Shown piece by piece: positions 46,113 to 54,713 of a stretch of DNA of 64,000 bases (positions are counted from its first letter, which is position 1; the number at the start of each line of letters is the position of its first letter). This DNA comes from Azospirillum sp. B510 (GTDB lineage: Bacteria; Pseudomonadota; Alphaproteobacteria; Azospirillales; Azospirillaceae): the NCBI RefSeq assembly GCF_000010725.1, contig NC_013858.1, positions 496,001-560,000 on the forward strand, read 5' to 3'. The translations under genes and the position numbers were made by a program. The notes under the pieces were generated by a model that was not told the DNA's origin, did no database searches, and saw only the letters and a program-made list of their open reading frames with translations.

Positions 46113-46658
46113 GTGGCGGAGGACAGCGACGACGCGTTGATGGCGCGGGTGGCCGGCGGCGACGCCGCCGCCTTCGACCGGCTGGCCGCCCGCCACATGC
46201 GCCGGGCGGTGGCGCTGGCCCAGCGGATGACCGGCAACCCGTCCGACGCCGACGAGATCGCGCAGGAGGCGTTCCTGCGGGTCTGGCGGCATGCCGGCCG
46301 CTGGGACGGGGCGCGGGCCGCCTTCACCACCTGGCTCTACCGCATCGTCATGAATCTCGCCATCGACCGCGGCCGCCGTCCCGGCTGGTCGCCGCTGCAA
46401 GAGGCCGGCGATCCGCCCGACGAGCGGCCCGACGCCCTGACCCGCATCGCCGAGCGCCAGACCGCCGAACGCGTCAACCGGGCGCTGGCCGCCTTGCCCG
46501 ACCGCCAGCGCGCCGCCGTCCTGCTGTTCCACCAGGAGGGGCTCAGCCTGCGGCAGGCCGCCGAGATCCTGGCGATGAGCGAAAGCGCCTTCGCCTCGCT
46601 GCTGGCCCGCGCCCGCGCCGCGCTGAAGACCGCGCTCACCGTCTCCGAGATCCTGTGA
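46113..46658 (+). CDS. ECF-type RNA polymerase sigma factor
   Basis: 181 residues from GTG 46113, preceded by CAGGAGCGGAG; the frame runs further upstream but through the hairpin, so I reject that start. Region 2 (DEIAQEAFLRVWRHAGRW) and region 4 (LPDRQRAAVLLFHQEGLSLR, then QAAEILAMSESAFASLLARA) are clear, with no region 3, as in the ECF group. It is followed at once by a membrane-anchored small protein that may be its anti-sigma factor and by a periplasmic metal-sensor-like protein, so it probably responds to an envelope or metal signal. The adjacent efflux pump is a possible target. Confidence 0.88.
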   Translation: MAEDSDDALMARVAGGDAAAFDRLAARHMRRAVALAQRMTGNPSDADEIAQEAFLRVWRHAGRWDGARAAFTTWLYRIVMNLAIDRGRRPGWSPLQEAGDPPDERPDALTRIAERQTAERVNRALAALPDRQRAAVLLFHQEGLSLRQAAEILAMSESAFASLLARARAALKTALTVSEIL

Positions 46659-46669
46659 GGGAGGATGCC

Positions 46670-47113
46670 ATGACCGACGAAGACTTCCTCCGCCATCTGG
46701 ACGCGTACGGCGCCGCGCCGGAGCGCTGGCCGCCGGAGCTGCGGGCCGATGCCGAGGCGGCGCTCGCCCACTCCCCCGCCCTGCGCGCCGCGCTGGAGCG
46801 GGCACTGGCCTTCGACCGGCTGATCGGCGGCCCCACCCCGCCGGTGGAGGACGCCCGCGTCGCCCGCCTGTTGTCGGCGGTCGGCGCCACGGTGCGCGGC
46901 CGGCCTCAGGAAGGCGTGGTCATGCTGCTGCTGGGCCGGATGCCGCGGCCGAGGGTCGCCGGCTTCTGCGCCGCCCTGCTGGCGCTGGGCTGGCTGGCCG
47001 GCGGCTGGCTGGAAGGCCAGCGCGCCGTCCCCGGCGCCGCCAGGCCGCACAGCCAGGAACTGGCCCTGCTGAACGACGAGGTCGTCACCCTGTTCGACGG
47101 AGAGTCCCGATGA
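46670..47113 (+). CDS. membrane-anchored hypothetical protein, possible anti-sigma factor
   Basis: 147 residues from ATG 46670 (GGGAGG upstream), 11 bp after the sigma gene. The N-terminal ~85 residues are cytoplasmic, with FLRHLDAYGAAPERWPPELR and helical content; one membrane helix follows (~104-122, AGFCAALLALGWLAGGWL), then a short periplasmic tail. There is no HCXXC zinc anti-sigma motif. Position and topology fit an anti-sigma factor, but this is inference. Confidence 0.65.
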   Translation: MTDEDFLRHLDAYGAAPERWPPELRADAEAALAHSPALRAALERALAFDRLIGGPTPPVEDARVARLLSAVGATVRGRPQEGVVMLLLGRMPRPRVAGFCAALLALGWLAGGWLEGQRAVPGAARPHSQELALLNDEVVTLFDGESR

Positions 47114-47616
47114 GCGGTTTCGCCCCCCGGACCAGCCCGTCGCCGCCCTTGGTCAACCGCCTCCGGCGGAGCCTGACCCTGCGCCGCCTGGCGCTGATCT
47201 CGCTGGCGCTGAACCTGTTCCTGGGCGCCATGCTGGCCGGCACCATCGGCAAACCCGCGCCCCCGCCCTACCGGCCGATGCCCGACCGCTTCGTCGAACA
47301 TATGGCCGCCGGCCTGTCCGATGCCGATGCCGCCCGTCTGCGCGCCGCCTTCGAACCGCTGCGCCCGCGCTACGACGCGCTGAGCCAGGACTATCGCGAG
47401 GGGGGGCAGCAGGTGCGCGGCCTGCTTCAGGCGGAGCCGGTGGATTTCGACTCCTTGAACGCCGCGATCGCCGACGCCCGCGCCAAGCACCGCCAGATCG
47501 CCGAATTGACCGAACAGACCGTGCTCTCCGTCCTGCCCGACCTGTCGCCGCCCGGACGGCTGCGGCTGGTCGGCGGATGGGGGACCGCCGGCATGGCCGA
47601 TGCGCCTAAAAAATAG
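47110..47616 (+). CDS. periplasmic heavy-metal sensor/resistance-like protein (Spy/CnrX fold)
   Basis: 168 residues; the start overlaps the previous stop (ATGA). There is an N-terminal membrane anchor (RLALISLALNLFLGAMLAGTI, ~32-52), then a helical periplasmic domain with FVEHMAAGLSDADAARLRAAFEPLRPRYDALSQ and a second helix pair, the pattern of the heavy-metal resistance/sensor family (Metal_resist, CnrX/ZraP-like). It has few Cys/His ligands (one His in the first helix, one later), so metal binding is uncertain. It probably senses an envelope signal with the two genes upstream. Confidence 0.7.
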   Translation: MSGFAPRTSPSPPLVNRLRRSLTLRRLALISLALNLFLGAMLAGTIGKPAPPPYRPMPDRFVEHMAAGLSDADAARLRAAFEPLRPRYDALSQDYREGGQQVRGLLQAEPVDFDSLNAAIADARAKHRQIAELTEQTVLSVLPDLSPPGRLRLVGGWGTAGMADAPKK

Positions 47617-47626
47617 GCAAACCCAG

Positions 47627-47742
47627 TCATCCACAGGCCGGATGGGCTGGCCGGAAGGGTGCGGATGATTCTGTTCGGGGATTGCGCACACATCTATCCA
47701 CAGATTCTGTGGAGAAGAAAACCGGGTTGGATTTTATCCACA
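47627..47742. other. cluster of DnaA-box-like 9-mers in an AT-rich intergenic stretch
   Basis: TCATCCACA (47627-47635), CTATCCACA (47694-47702), TGTGGAGAA on the opposite strand (47708-47716) and a perfect TTATCCACA (47734-47742) lie within 116 bp. The middle two form an inverted pair (TCCACAGA-T-TCTGTGGA). The surrounding 244 bp is AT-richer than the rest of the window. This may be a DnaA-binding region (an origin, titration or regulatory site), but an origin is not proven. Confidence 0.5.
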
Positions 47743-47860
47743 CAAATTCACATTCTATCATCCCCAAGTTTTATCGCCCGTCTTCCCATGGTGCCTTGTA
47801 TCCACCGCCGATCCGGCATATCCAAAAGACGTGGATCAGCAAGATTGGTGGGGGATCGTC

Positions 47861-48115
47861 ATGATCGGAGATCCGTTTCATCCAAAGAAGGCGACGATCT
47901 CTTTGCGGGTCGACCGCCGGATCAAAGATGTCGCCAAGAATTACGCCCGTCAGCGCCAGACGCCTTTGGCCGAGGTCATGCGCGACCTCTTGGCCCGCTA
48001 TGTCGCCGAATGCGCGCGGGAGAATGCCCAGGCGACCCCGGACCTGTTGAAGGACCTGCCGGCGCAATATGTGGATTTCGCAAAGCTGGAAGGGCTGATG
48101 GTCCGGCGGGAGTAG
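47861..48115 (+). CDS. small hypothetical protein, ribbon-helix-helix-like
   Basis: 84 residues from ATG 47861 (GGGGGATCGTC upstream); a GTG at 47831 in frame is less likely. The start KATISLRVDRRIKDVAKNYA, then RQRQTPLAEVMRDLLARYV, fits a beta-strand followed by two helices, as in ribbon-helix-helix DNA-binding proteins. It is not paired with a toxin gene. It lies directly after the DnaA-box-like cluster, so it may bind DNA there, but this is speculation. Confidence 0.55.
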   Translation: MIGDPFHPKKATISLRVDRRIKDVAKNYARQRQTPLAEVMRDLLARYVAECARENAQATPDLLKDLPAQYVDFAKLEGLMVRRE

Positions 48116-48116
48116 G

Positions 48117-48139
48117 CCCGCCCGTCTCAAGCGGGCGGG
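48117..48139 (+). terminator. hairpin between small gene and chemotaxis receptor
   Basis: CCCGCCCG-TCTCAAG-CGGGCGGG, 8-bp perfect stem just after the stop of the small gene, with no T-tract. It lies between two convergent genes and could serve both. Confidence 0.5.
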
Positions 48140-48232
48140 TCCGCCCCCATGCATCGACGCCGGCCCCGCCGCCAGACCACCTTATGCCAGTGGCTTTTGA
48201 GCCCGATGGGGCGGGCCGCTGGCATCATCCCC

Positions 48233-50281
48233 TCAGGCCGCCCGCACCGTCGCGATGAAGCTCGTCACCTCGTTGCGCAGGCGTTCCGCCTCGGTGGCCA
48301 GCGCCTTGGAGGTGCCATGGACCCGGCCGGCGGCGTCGCCGGTCTCATGCACGGCGGTGCTGACCCCGGCGATGTTGCTCGACACCTCCTCGGTGCCCAT
48401 CGCCGCCTGGGCGACGCTGGCGGCGATCTCGCGGGTGGCGGCGGCCTGTTCCTCGATGGCGGCGGCGATGGCGGTGGTGATCTCGCTCATATGGCCGATG
48501 GTCTGGCCGATGCCGCCGATCGCCCGCTGGGCGCCGCCGGTGGTCTGCTGGATTTCCTGAACCTTGGCCTGGATCTCGTCGGTGGCCCTGGCGGTCTGGT
48601 TGGCCAACTGCTTGACCTCGCTGGCGACAACGGCGAAGCCCTTCCCCGCCTCCCCCGCCCGCGCCGCCTCGATGGTGGCGTTGAGCGCCAGCAAATTGGT
48701 CTGGGCGGCGATGCCGCTGATCAGTTCCACCACCGCGCCGATCTGCTCGGCGGCGGCGACCAGATCGCGCATGGTGCGGTCGGCGCCGTCGGCATCGGCC
48801 ACCGCCCGGGTGGCGATGCGGGTGGAATTCTCCACCTGCTGGCCGATCTCCTGGATCGAGGCCGACAACTCCTCCGTCGCGGTGGCGACGGTCTGGACAT
48901 TGGCGGAGGCCTGTTCGGAGGCCGAGGCGACCAGGAGCGAGCGCTCGCTCGCCTCCTGCGCGGTGGCGGTCAGGGCGGTGGCGGCGTCACGCATGCCGGT
49001 GGCGGCGTTGGCGACGGTGTCGACGATGCCCTTCACCGAGTGTTCAAAACTGTCGGCCATCCGCATCATCGTCTGGCGGCGCTGGGCGGCGGCCTGCCGC
49101 TCGTTCTCCTCCTGCGCCTCGCGCATCCGCGCGATCTCCAGCGCGTTGGTCTTGAAGATCTGGAGCGCGCGGGCCAGCGCGCCGATCTCGTCGCGACGCT
49201 CATGGTCGGTGACGATCACCGCCAGATCCCCCTCGGCCAGCCGCCCCATCTCCCGCGTGACGGTACCGAGCGGCCGGGTGATCGCCCGCGAGATCGCCCA
49301 GGCCATCAGCAGGCCCAGCAGCACCGCCGCCACCGTCACCACCGAGCCGCGCGTCTCCGCCGTCGCCACCGAGGTCGCGGCCATGTCCTCCAGCTGCGCC
49401 ATCACCTCGGCGGAGCGGGCGCGGATCATGCCGATCTTGTCGTTGATCTCGTTACCGGCCTTGCCCAACGTCTCGCTGTTGAGCGACGTCAGCCGGTCGC
49501 TCAGCGCCGCGATGCGGTCGATGCCGGCGGCATAGGCGGGCATCCTGGCGACCGCTTCGGCCAGCCTGGTCTTGACCGGGCCGTCCGCCATGCCGTCGCG
49601 CAGCGCCTGGGCCTTCGCCGTCACCTCGGCCATGTCCTTGCGGATGCGGACCAGGTCCTCGGCCTTCAACTCCGCCACGAAGCGGGCGACCAGCACGCGG
49701 ACCAGCAGGAACTGTTCGCTGACCTCGCCGGCCCGCACCGTGGCGTCGAGATCGCCGGAGGTCCTCTGCGCCCTGACCGTGTCGCTCAGCGTGCGGCGGA
49801 TGTCGGCCCCCAGCGTGTTGACCACCGAGGCGATGATGGAGTCGCGCTCCGTCCGCGCCGCGACCATCTGGTCGAAACCACCGGTCAGCGTCGGATAGAG
49901 GGTGGTGACGTCCCGCACCGCCTGGCTGTCGGCCGGGCTGGTCATGCGCGTGGCGGCGCTCTCCAGTTTTCCGCGGAGTTTCTCCACCTCGCGGCGGAAG
50001 CGGTCGGCCACCGCCGGGGACCCGCTGGACACGAATTCCTGGGCCGCCCCCAGGGCGTCGGAAATGCTGTTGTCCGCCTCCCCCATCGCCATGGCGATGT
50101 GCGACTGGGCGGCATAGCGGCGCAACGCGTCGTCGCTCGACCGCAGGCCCGTCCAGGACACCGCCCCGAGCCCGACCAGCAGCGCCAGCGTGACGCCGAA
50201 ACCGGTGTAGATCTTGGTCGCCGTGCGCAGATTGGCGAAGGGGCTGACCTTGTGCGTTTGGGCTGGGCTGGTGGCGTTCAT
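48233..50281 (-). CDS. methyl-accepting chemotaxis protein
   Basis: 682 residues. TM1 near 24-46 (IYTGFGVTLALLVGLGAVS), a ~270-residue helical periplasmic sensor, TM2 near 315-335, a HAMP domain (RAITRPLGTVTREMGRLAEGD), and the long coiled-coil signalling domain with the hairpin tip (ISGIAAQTNLLALNATIEAA, then RAGEAGKGFAVVASEVKQLA). It ends in TSFIATVRAA with no CheR-binding pentapeptide. It sits in the inner membrane and controls CheA at a receptor array; the ligand is unknown. It lies downstream of an SDR gene on the same strand, separated by 244 bp that likely hold its own promoter. Confidence 0.93.
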   Translation of the reverse strand: MNATSPAQTHKVSPFANLRTATKIYTGFGVTLALLVGLGAVSWTGLRSSDDALRRYAAQSHIAMAMGEADNSISDALGAAQEFVSSGSPAVADRFRREVEKLRGKLESAATRMTSPADSQAVRDVTTLYPTLTGGFDQMVAARTERDSIIASVVNTLGADIRRTLSDTVRAQRTSGDLDATVRAGEVSEQFLLVRVLVARFVAELKAEDLVRIRKDMAEVTAKAQALRDGMADGPVKTRLAEAVARMPAYAAGIDRIAALSDRLTSLNSETLGKAGNEINDKIGMIRARSAEVMAQLEDMAATSVATAETRGSVVTVAAVLLGLLMAWAISRAITRPLGTVTREMGRLAEGDLAVIVTDHERRDEIGALARALQIFKTNALEIARMREAQEENERQAAAQRRQTMMRMADSFEHSVKGIVDTVANAATGMRDAATALTATAQEASERSLLVASASEQASANVQTVATATEELSASIQEIGQQVENSTRIATRAVADADGADRTMRDLVAAAEQIGAVVELISGIAAQTNLLALNATIEAARAGEAGKGFAVVASEVKQLANQTARATDEIQAKVQEIQQTTGGAQRAIGGIGQTIGHMSEITTAIAAAIEEQAAATREIAASVAQAAMGTEEVSSNIAGVSTAVHETGDAAGRVHGTSKALATEAERLRNEVTSFIATVRAA

Positions 50282-50525
50282 GCTGGCGTCCTCGTCTTCT
50301 GACCCCGGAAAGGGTACGTCCGGATCATTCCTGTGACCGGTTTTCGACGGGTCATCCTACAAGAAGGATGCCAAAGCCTCCTTAATGCCCATGCTGTTTT
50401 TCTATCCTGCGAAATGCCCCGCCTTATCAGCGGAGGGCGGCCCTTTCCCTTCGCACTATGCAAACACCACCGAGATTGCTTCGCGTTTTGCCAAAATTTC
50501 CCTTCGCAACCGCGAAAAAGAACGG

Positions 50526-51326
50526 TCAACTGTAGAATTGCCCGCCATTCACCTCGATCACTTGGCCAGTGATGTATCCGGCCAGCGTCCTTGAGGCGAG
50601 GAACAGGTAGGCACCGACGCAATCCTCGGCTGTTCCCAGCCGCTTCAGCGGAATGCGCGACGCGGTTTGCGACAGTTTGTCCGGGGTGGAGTAGCGTTGG
50701 TGAAAATCGGTGTCGATGGTGCCGGGCGATACCGCGTTGACGCGGATGCCGTGCGGCGCCAGCTCGGTCGCCAGCGAGCGGGCGAGGCTGGCCTGGAAGG
50801 CCTTGGCGGCGCTGTAGAGCGACGAGCCGGCGCTGCCCCCGGTGCGGCCGGAGATCGAGCCGGTGTTGACGATCACCCCCGCCGACCCGATCAGCGCCGG
50901 CAGCGCCGTGCGGCTGGCGACCACCGCCGAGGCGGCGTTCAGGTCGAACTGGCGCTGGAGGAACCCGTCGTCGATGTCGGCCAGCCCGACCCGGCCCAGC
51001 ATGGTGCCGGCATTGTTGATCAGCACGTCCAGCCCGCCCAGCCGCTCCACCGCCTGTTCCACCACCGCGCGGGTCTGCGCCTTGTCGACGAAGTCGCCGG
51101 CCAGCGCCAGCACGTCCGGCCCCGCCCCGGCCCCAATCCGGGCGGCTGCCGCCTCCACCGCCGCCCGGTCGCGGCCATGGATGGCGACGCGGGCGCCGAG
51201 CTGGGCGAAGGCCGACGCCACCGCCGCGCCGATGCCGCGGCTGCCGCCGGTGACCAGCACCCGCTTGCCGTGGAAGTCCCGCGCCAGCAGATCGGCGGGC
51301 CAACGGGCGGTCTCGGTGACGGTCAT
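50526..51326 (-). CDS. short-chain dehydrogenase/reductase (SDR)
   Basis: 266 residues with the cofactor motif TGGSRGIG (26-33), NNAG, the catalytic Ser157, Tyr171 and Lys175 (YSAAK), and a C-terminal GQVIEVNGGQFYS typical of 3-oxoacyl-ACP-reductase-like SDRs. Arg30 and Arg52 near the cofactor site suggest NADP(H), but this is not certain. Substrate is unknown. It diverges from the RNA methyltransferase gene. Confidence 0.85.
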   Translation of the reverse strand: MTVTETARWPADLLARDFHGKRVLVTGGSRGIGAAVASAFAQLGARVAIHGRDRAAVEAAAARIGAGAGPDVLALAGDFVDKAQTRAVVEQAVERLGGLDVLINNAGTMLGRVGLADIDDGFLQRQFDLNAASAVVASRTALPALIGSAGVIVNTGSISGRTGGSAGSSLYSAAKAFQASLARSLATELAPHGIRVNAVSPGTIDTDFHQRYSTPDKLSQTASRIPLKRLGTAEDCVGAYLFLASRTLAGYITGQVIEVNGGQFYS

Positions 51327-51529
51327 GATGGGCGTCCTCCCCCTGGCGGCCGGTGCCGGTCCTGTTCGGACTCGAAAGCCAGCTTGATTGTTCGTGGTCC
51401 CATCCGATCATCGGGGGCCGGCGGCCCGGCGTCAACCGCACGCGCATCGAGGGGAATCCGGCGCTCCGGTCCCGACGCCACGCCAGAATCCTGTCGAAGC
51501 GCGCACGGCCTTCGGGCTATGTAGGCGGC

Positions 51530-52735
51530 ATGAACACCGACAAAGACAAGTCCGGCCAGACCGGCCCCGCCCAGCCCTTCGAGATCTTCCTGGTGGCGGC
51601 CCCCGGCCTGGAATCCGTGCTGTGCGCGGAAGCCTGCGACCGCGGCTTCGCCAACCCGACCGCCGTCAAGGGCGGGGTGACGGTGTCCGGCGGCTGGCCG
51701 GAGGTGTGGCGGGCCAATCTGGAGCTGCGCGGCGCCACCCGCGTGCTGGCGCGCATCGCCAGCTTCCGGGCGCTGCATCTGGCCCAGCTGGACAAGCGCG
51801 CCCGCCGGGTGCCCTGGGCCGACATCCTGCGCGCCGACGTGCCGGTGCGGGTCGAGGCGTCGTGCAAGGCCTCGCGCATCTATCATGCCGGCGCCGCCGC
51901 CCAGCGCATCGAACGCGCCATCGCCGAGGAGCTGGGCGCCCCGGTGGTCAAGGGTCCCAAGAGCCCCGCCAAGACCGGAAAGGACGCATCGGAGGAGGAT
52001 TCGGCGGCCCAAGCGGGCGCGATCCAGATCAAGGCGCGCATCGACGACGACCTGTGCACCATCAGTGTCGACAGCTCCGGCGAGTCGCTGCACAAGCGCG
52101 GCCACAAGGAGGCGGTCAACAAGGCGCCGATGCGCGAGACGCTGGCCGCCCTGTTCCTGCGCCAGTGCGGCTATGACGGACGCGCGCCCGTGGTGGATCC
52201 GATGTGCGGATCCGGCACCTTCGTCATCGAGGCGGCCGAGATCGCCGCCGGCCTGAAGCCCGGCCGCTCGCGCGCCTTCGCCTTCGAACAGCTCGCCAGC
52301 TTCGACCCCTGCCTGTGGCGAAGCCTGCGCGGCGCCGGCGCGGTGACGCCGCCTTCGGTGCGTTTCTACGGCAGCGACCGCGACGCCGGCGCCATCACCA
52401 TGAGCCGCGCCAACGCCGAACGCGCCGGGGTGTCGGGCTGGACCGACTTCGCGCATCACGCCATCAGCGACCTGACCCCGCCGGAGGGTCCGCCCGGCCT
52501 CGTCATCGTCAACCCGCCCTATGGCGCCCGCATCGGCGAGGGCAAGTCCCTGATCCCGCTCTATCACGCCATGGGCCAGACGCTGCGGACCCGCTTCGCC
52601 GGCTGGCGCGTCGGCATCATCACCAACGAGGCGGCCCTGGCCAAGGCGACGGAGCTGCCCTTCGGCGAGGACGGGGTGACGGTGTCGAACGGCGGGATCA
52701 AGGTGACGCTGTATCGGACGGAAGTGTTGGGGTGA
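51530..52735 (+). CDS. THUMP-domain class I RNA methyltransferase (RlmL N-domain/YcbY-like)
   Basis: 401 residues from ATG 51530. The N-terminal THUMP-like RNA-binding part (residues ~15-190) includes EIFLVAAPGLESVLCAEACD and VRVEASCKASRIYHAGAAAQRIERA. The Rossmann methyltransferase part has the SAM motif DPMCGSGTFVIEAAEI (~222) and the catalytic NPPYGARIGEG (~328), the signature of N2-guanosine/N6-adenine RNA methyltransferases. This is the family of the rlmL N-terminal half (23S rRNA m2G2445); the target here is inferred. A Lys/Glu-rich insertion lies near 145-165. Confidence 0.9.
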   Translation: MNTDKDKSGQTGPAQPFEIFLVAAPGLESVLCAEACDRGFANPTAVKGGVTVSGGWPEVWRANLELRGATRVLARIASFRALHLAQLDKRARRVPWADILRADVPVRVEASCKASRIYHAGAAAQRIERAIAEELGAPVVKGPKSPAKTGKDASEEDSAAQAGAIQIKARIDDDLCTISVDSSGESLHKRGHKEAVNKAPMRETLAALFLRQCGYDGRAPVVDPMCGSGTFVIEAAEIAAGLKPGRSRAFAFEQLASFDPCLWRSLRGAGAVTPPSVRFYGSDRDAGAITMSRANAERAGVSGWTDFAHHAISDLTPPEGPPGLVIVNPPYGARIGEGKSLIPLYHAMGQTLRTRFAGWRVGIITNEAALAKATELPFGEDGVTVSNGGIKVTLYRTEVLG

Positions 52736-52736
52736 A

Positions 52737-53165
52737 ATGCCGATCCCGATGGAAATCCAGCATGCGTCGGAGGAGTTCGAGCGTTTCCTGGCCGACGCGC
52801 GCGATGTCTCCGCCCTGACGACCCGCAACCAGACCTACACCATGGTGCAGGGGGTGTTGCAGGTCTTCCGACGCCGCCTGTCCTTCGAAGAGGCGATCCG
52901 CTTCGCCGGGGTTCTGCCGCCGGTCCTGCGGGCGATCTTCGTGACAGACTGGAATCCCGACGAGCCGCGCCTGGCGTTCGGCGACCGCGCCGCCATGACC
53001 CGGGAGGCGCAATCGCTGCGCCGCGACCATAATTTCGCCCCCGACAGCTGCATCGGCGATGTGGCGACGGCCCTGCGCCGCCATGTCGACCGGCAGGCGT
53101 TCGACCGCGTCATCGCCACGCTGCCCGAGGGGGCGGCCGAGTTCTGGCGGGTGGGAACCGCGTAG
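52737..53165 (+). CDS. DUF2267 family protein
   Basis: 142 residues, 1 bp after the methyltransferase stop, with GGGGTGA upstream of ATG 52737. Residues ~20-140 match the DUF2267 layout (TYTMVQGVLQVFRRRLSFEE, then LPPVLRAIFVTDW, and VATALRRHVDRQAFDRVIATLPEG). The family is helical and of unknown function, sometimes linked to stress responses. Start could also be Met5. Confidence 0.8.
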   Translation: MPIPMEIQHASEEFERFLADARDVSALTTRNQTYTMVQGVLQVFRRRLSFEEAIRFAGVLPPVLRAIFVTDWNPDEPRLAFGDRAAMTREAQSLRRDHNFAPDSCIGDVATALRRHVDRQAFDRVIATLPEGAAEFWRVGTA

Positions 53166-53261
53166 GAGTGGGGTTATGGAGGCGGAAGGGCACCAAAAGC
53201 TCACGTCCCATCGCGAAATTCTGCGATGGAAATGCTGCTGAGGGCAGAAAGGTCGGAGCTG

Positions 53262-53275
53262 TTTCTTATAAGAAA
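53262..53275 (-). terminator. 14-bp perfect palindrome directly after the tRNA-Glu(TTC) CCA end
   Basis: TTTCTTATAAGAAA starts at the base after the encoded CCA on the minus strand. It may mark processing or termination of the tRNA transcript. A second stem (CCATCGC / GCGATGG, 53208-53229) follows 33 bp further on. Confidence 0.4.
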
Positions 53276-53351
<76 letters not shown>

Positions 53352-53395
53352 ATTGTGGCTTCAATCCGCGCGAACAAACGCATCCCGCGCGTGGA

Positions 53396-53471
53396 TGGCG
53401 TCCCCAAGGGGAGTCGAACCCCTGTTACCGCCGTGAGAGGGCGGTGTCCTAGGCCTCTAGACGATGGGGAC
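53396..53471 (-). tRNA. tRNA-Glu (anticodon CTC), copy 1
   Basis: 76 nt with CCA. Acceptor stem GTCCCCA/TGGGGAC. The anticodon loop CTCTCAC gives anticodon CTC (Glu, GAG). It is identical over its whole length to the copy at 53539-53614 and differs from the TTC gene in the acceptor, T-stem and anticodon loop. Confidence 0.93.
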
Positions 53472-53538
53472 GTCTGGTCCCGATGATTGTCGCGGCGGTG
53501 GAGGCTGCCACCGGCCGCGCGACCCAACCCGGAAAGGT

Positions 53539-53614
53539 TGGCGTCCCCAAGGGGAGTCGAACCCCTGTTACCGCCGTGAGAGGGCGGTGTCCTAGGCCTC
53601 TAGACGATGGGGAC
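53539..53614 (-). tRNA. tRNA-Glu (anticodon CTC), copy 2
   Basis: 76 nt with CCA, the first gene of the array in transcription order. The anticodon is CTC. A good sigma-70-type promoter lies 19 bp upstream (53633-53661). GAG is the dominant Glu codon in this GC-rich DNA, which fits two CTC copies. Confidence 0.93.
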
Positions 53615-53632
53615 GTCATCGGCGTGGGCGGC

Positions 53633-53661
53633 TTTCTAGCGAAGCCCGTCCCACTGATCAA
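53633..53661 (-). promoter_or_regulatory. promoter for the tRNA-Glu array
   Basis: On the minus strand, TTGATC (53656-53661), a 17-base spacer, then TAGAAA (53633-53638). Start of transcription is expected about 12 bases before the first tRNA. The -35 element overlaps the stop of the threonine-aldolase gene. Confidence 0.6.
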
Positions 53662-54692
53662 GCCTTTTCTTGCGGTCCGCGCAAAATAGCCAGCAAACCG
53701 TCCACCGCCGCCGCCGGGGTGTCGAACGCCGTCACGAAGCGAGCGGTGCCGTCGTCCCAGCGGTAGAAGCCGTAACCGGCCGCCTCCAGCGCCTCGGTGT
53801 AAGCGCCCGGCAGGCGGACGAACAGCTCGTTGGCCTCCACCGGGTGGGCCAGCTCGACGCCGGGCAGCCGGGTCAGCCCGGCCGCCAGACGGTCGGCCAT
53901 GGCGTTGGCATGGGCGGCCAGACGCAGCCACAGCCCATCCTCCAGCCATGCGTCGAGCTGCGCCGACAGGAAACGCTGCTTCGACACCAGATGGCCGCCG
54001 CGCTTGCGGCCGAAACCGAAATCCTCGGCCATCGCCGGGTTGAAGAACACCACCGCCTCGGCGGCGAGGCAGCCGCCCTTGGTGCCGCCCAGCGTCAGCA
54101 CGTCCACCCCGGCCCGCCACGTCACCTCGGCGGGCGCGCAGCCCAGCCGGGCGATGGCGTTGGCGAAACGGGCGCCGTCCATATGCACGGCCATGCCGTT
54201 GGAATGGGCGGCCTCGACCAGCGCCTCGACCTCCGCCGGGCTGTAGACGGTGCCGGCCTCCGTCGCCTGGGTCAGGCTGAGGGCGGCGGGCTGCACCCGG
54301 TGGACGACGCCGACGCCGGCCCTGGCGACATGGCGCAGCACCGAATCGGGCGTCAGCTTGCCATGGGCGCCGGCCAGCGGCACCAGCTTGGCGCCGCCGG
54401 TGAAGAATTCCGGGGCGCCGCATTCGTCGACGGTGATGTGGGAGTCGTCATGGCACAGCACGGCGCCATAGGGCGGCACCAGCGCCGACAACGCCAGCGC
54501 GTTGGCCGCCGTGCCGGTGGCGACCGGGAAGACCGCGACCTCGGTTTCGAAGACCGCGCACAGCCGCCCGGTCAGCCGCCGGGTCCACGGATCGGCGCCA
54601 TAGGGGGCGGCGGTGCCGGACGCGGCGGAGGCCAGCGCCGTCATCACCTGCGGGGCGGCGCCGGCGACGTTGTCGCTGCGGAAATCATGCAT
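53658..54692 (-). CDS. ltaE: low-specificity threonine aldolase (beta-eliminating lyase family)
   Basis: 344 residues, PLP-dependent, cleaving threonine or allo-threonine to glycine and acetaldehyde. It has FRSDNVAG at the start, His84 in CHDDSHI, Asp172 in VHMDGARFAN, and the PLP Lys205 in LTLGGTKGG. Length fits the family. It lies 21 bp after the small membrane-anchored gene on the same strand; the link with that gene is probably only positional. L- versus D-preference and threonine versus phenylserine cannot be read. Confidence 0.88.
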   Translation of the reverse strand: MHDFRSDNVAGAAPQVMTALASAASGTAAPYGADPWTRRLTGRLCAVFETEVAVFPVATGTAANALALSALVPPYGAVLCHDDSHITVDECGAPEFFTGGAKLVPLAGAHGKLTPDSVLRHVARAGVGVVHRVQPAALSLTQATEAGTVYSPAEVEALVEAAHSNGMAVHMDGARFANAIARLGCAPAEVTWRAGVDVLTLGGTKGGCLAAEAVVFFNPAMAEDFGFGRKRGGHLVSKQRFLSAQLDAWLEDGLWLRLAAHANAMADRLAAGLTRLPGVELAHPVEANELFVRLPGAYTEALEAAGYGFYRWDDGTARFVTAFDTPAAAVDGLLAILRGPQEKA

Positions 54693-54713
54693 GGTCGCGA
54701 ATCCTGGTGGTTC

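Noticed and set aside
39356..46330. two frames over 1000 codons on the minus strand across the RND pump genes
   Set aside because: Composition is Arg/Gly/His/Asp-rich and lacks membrane helices; the pump genes explain the region.
48149..50302. 717-codon plus-strand frame opposite the chemotaxis receptor
   Set aside because: Shadow of a strongly coding gene; Gly/Arg/Asp-rich without motifs.
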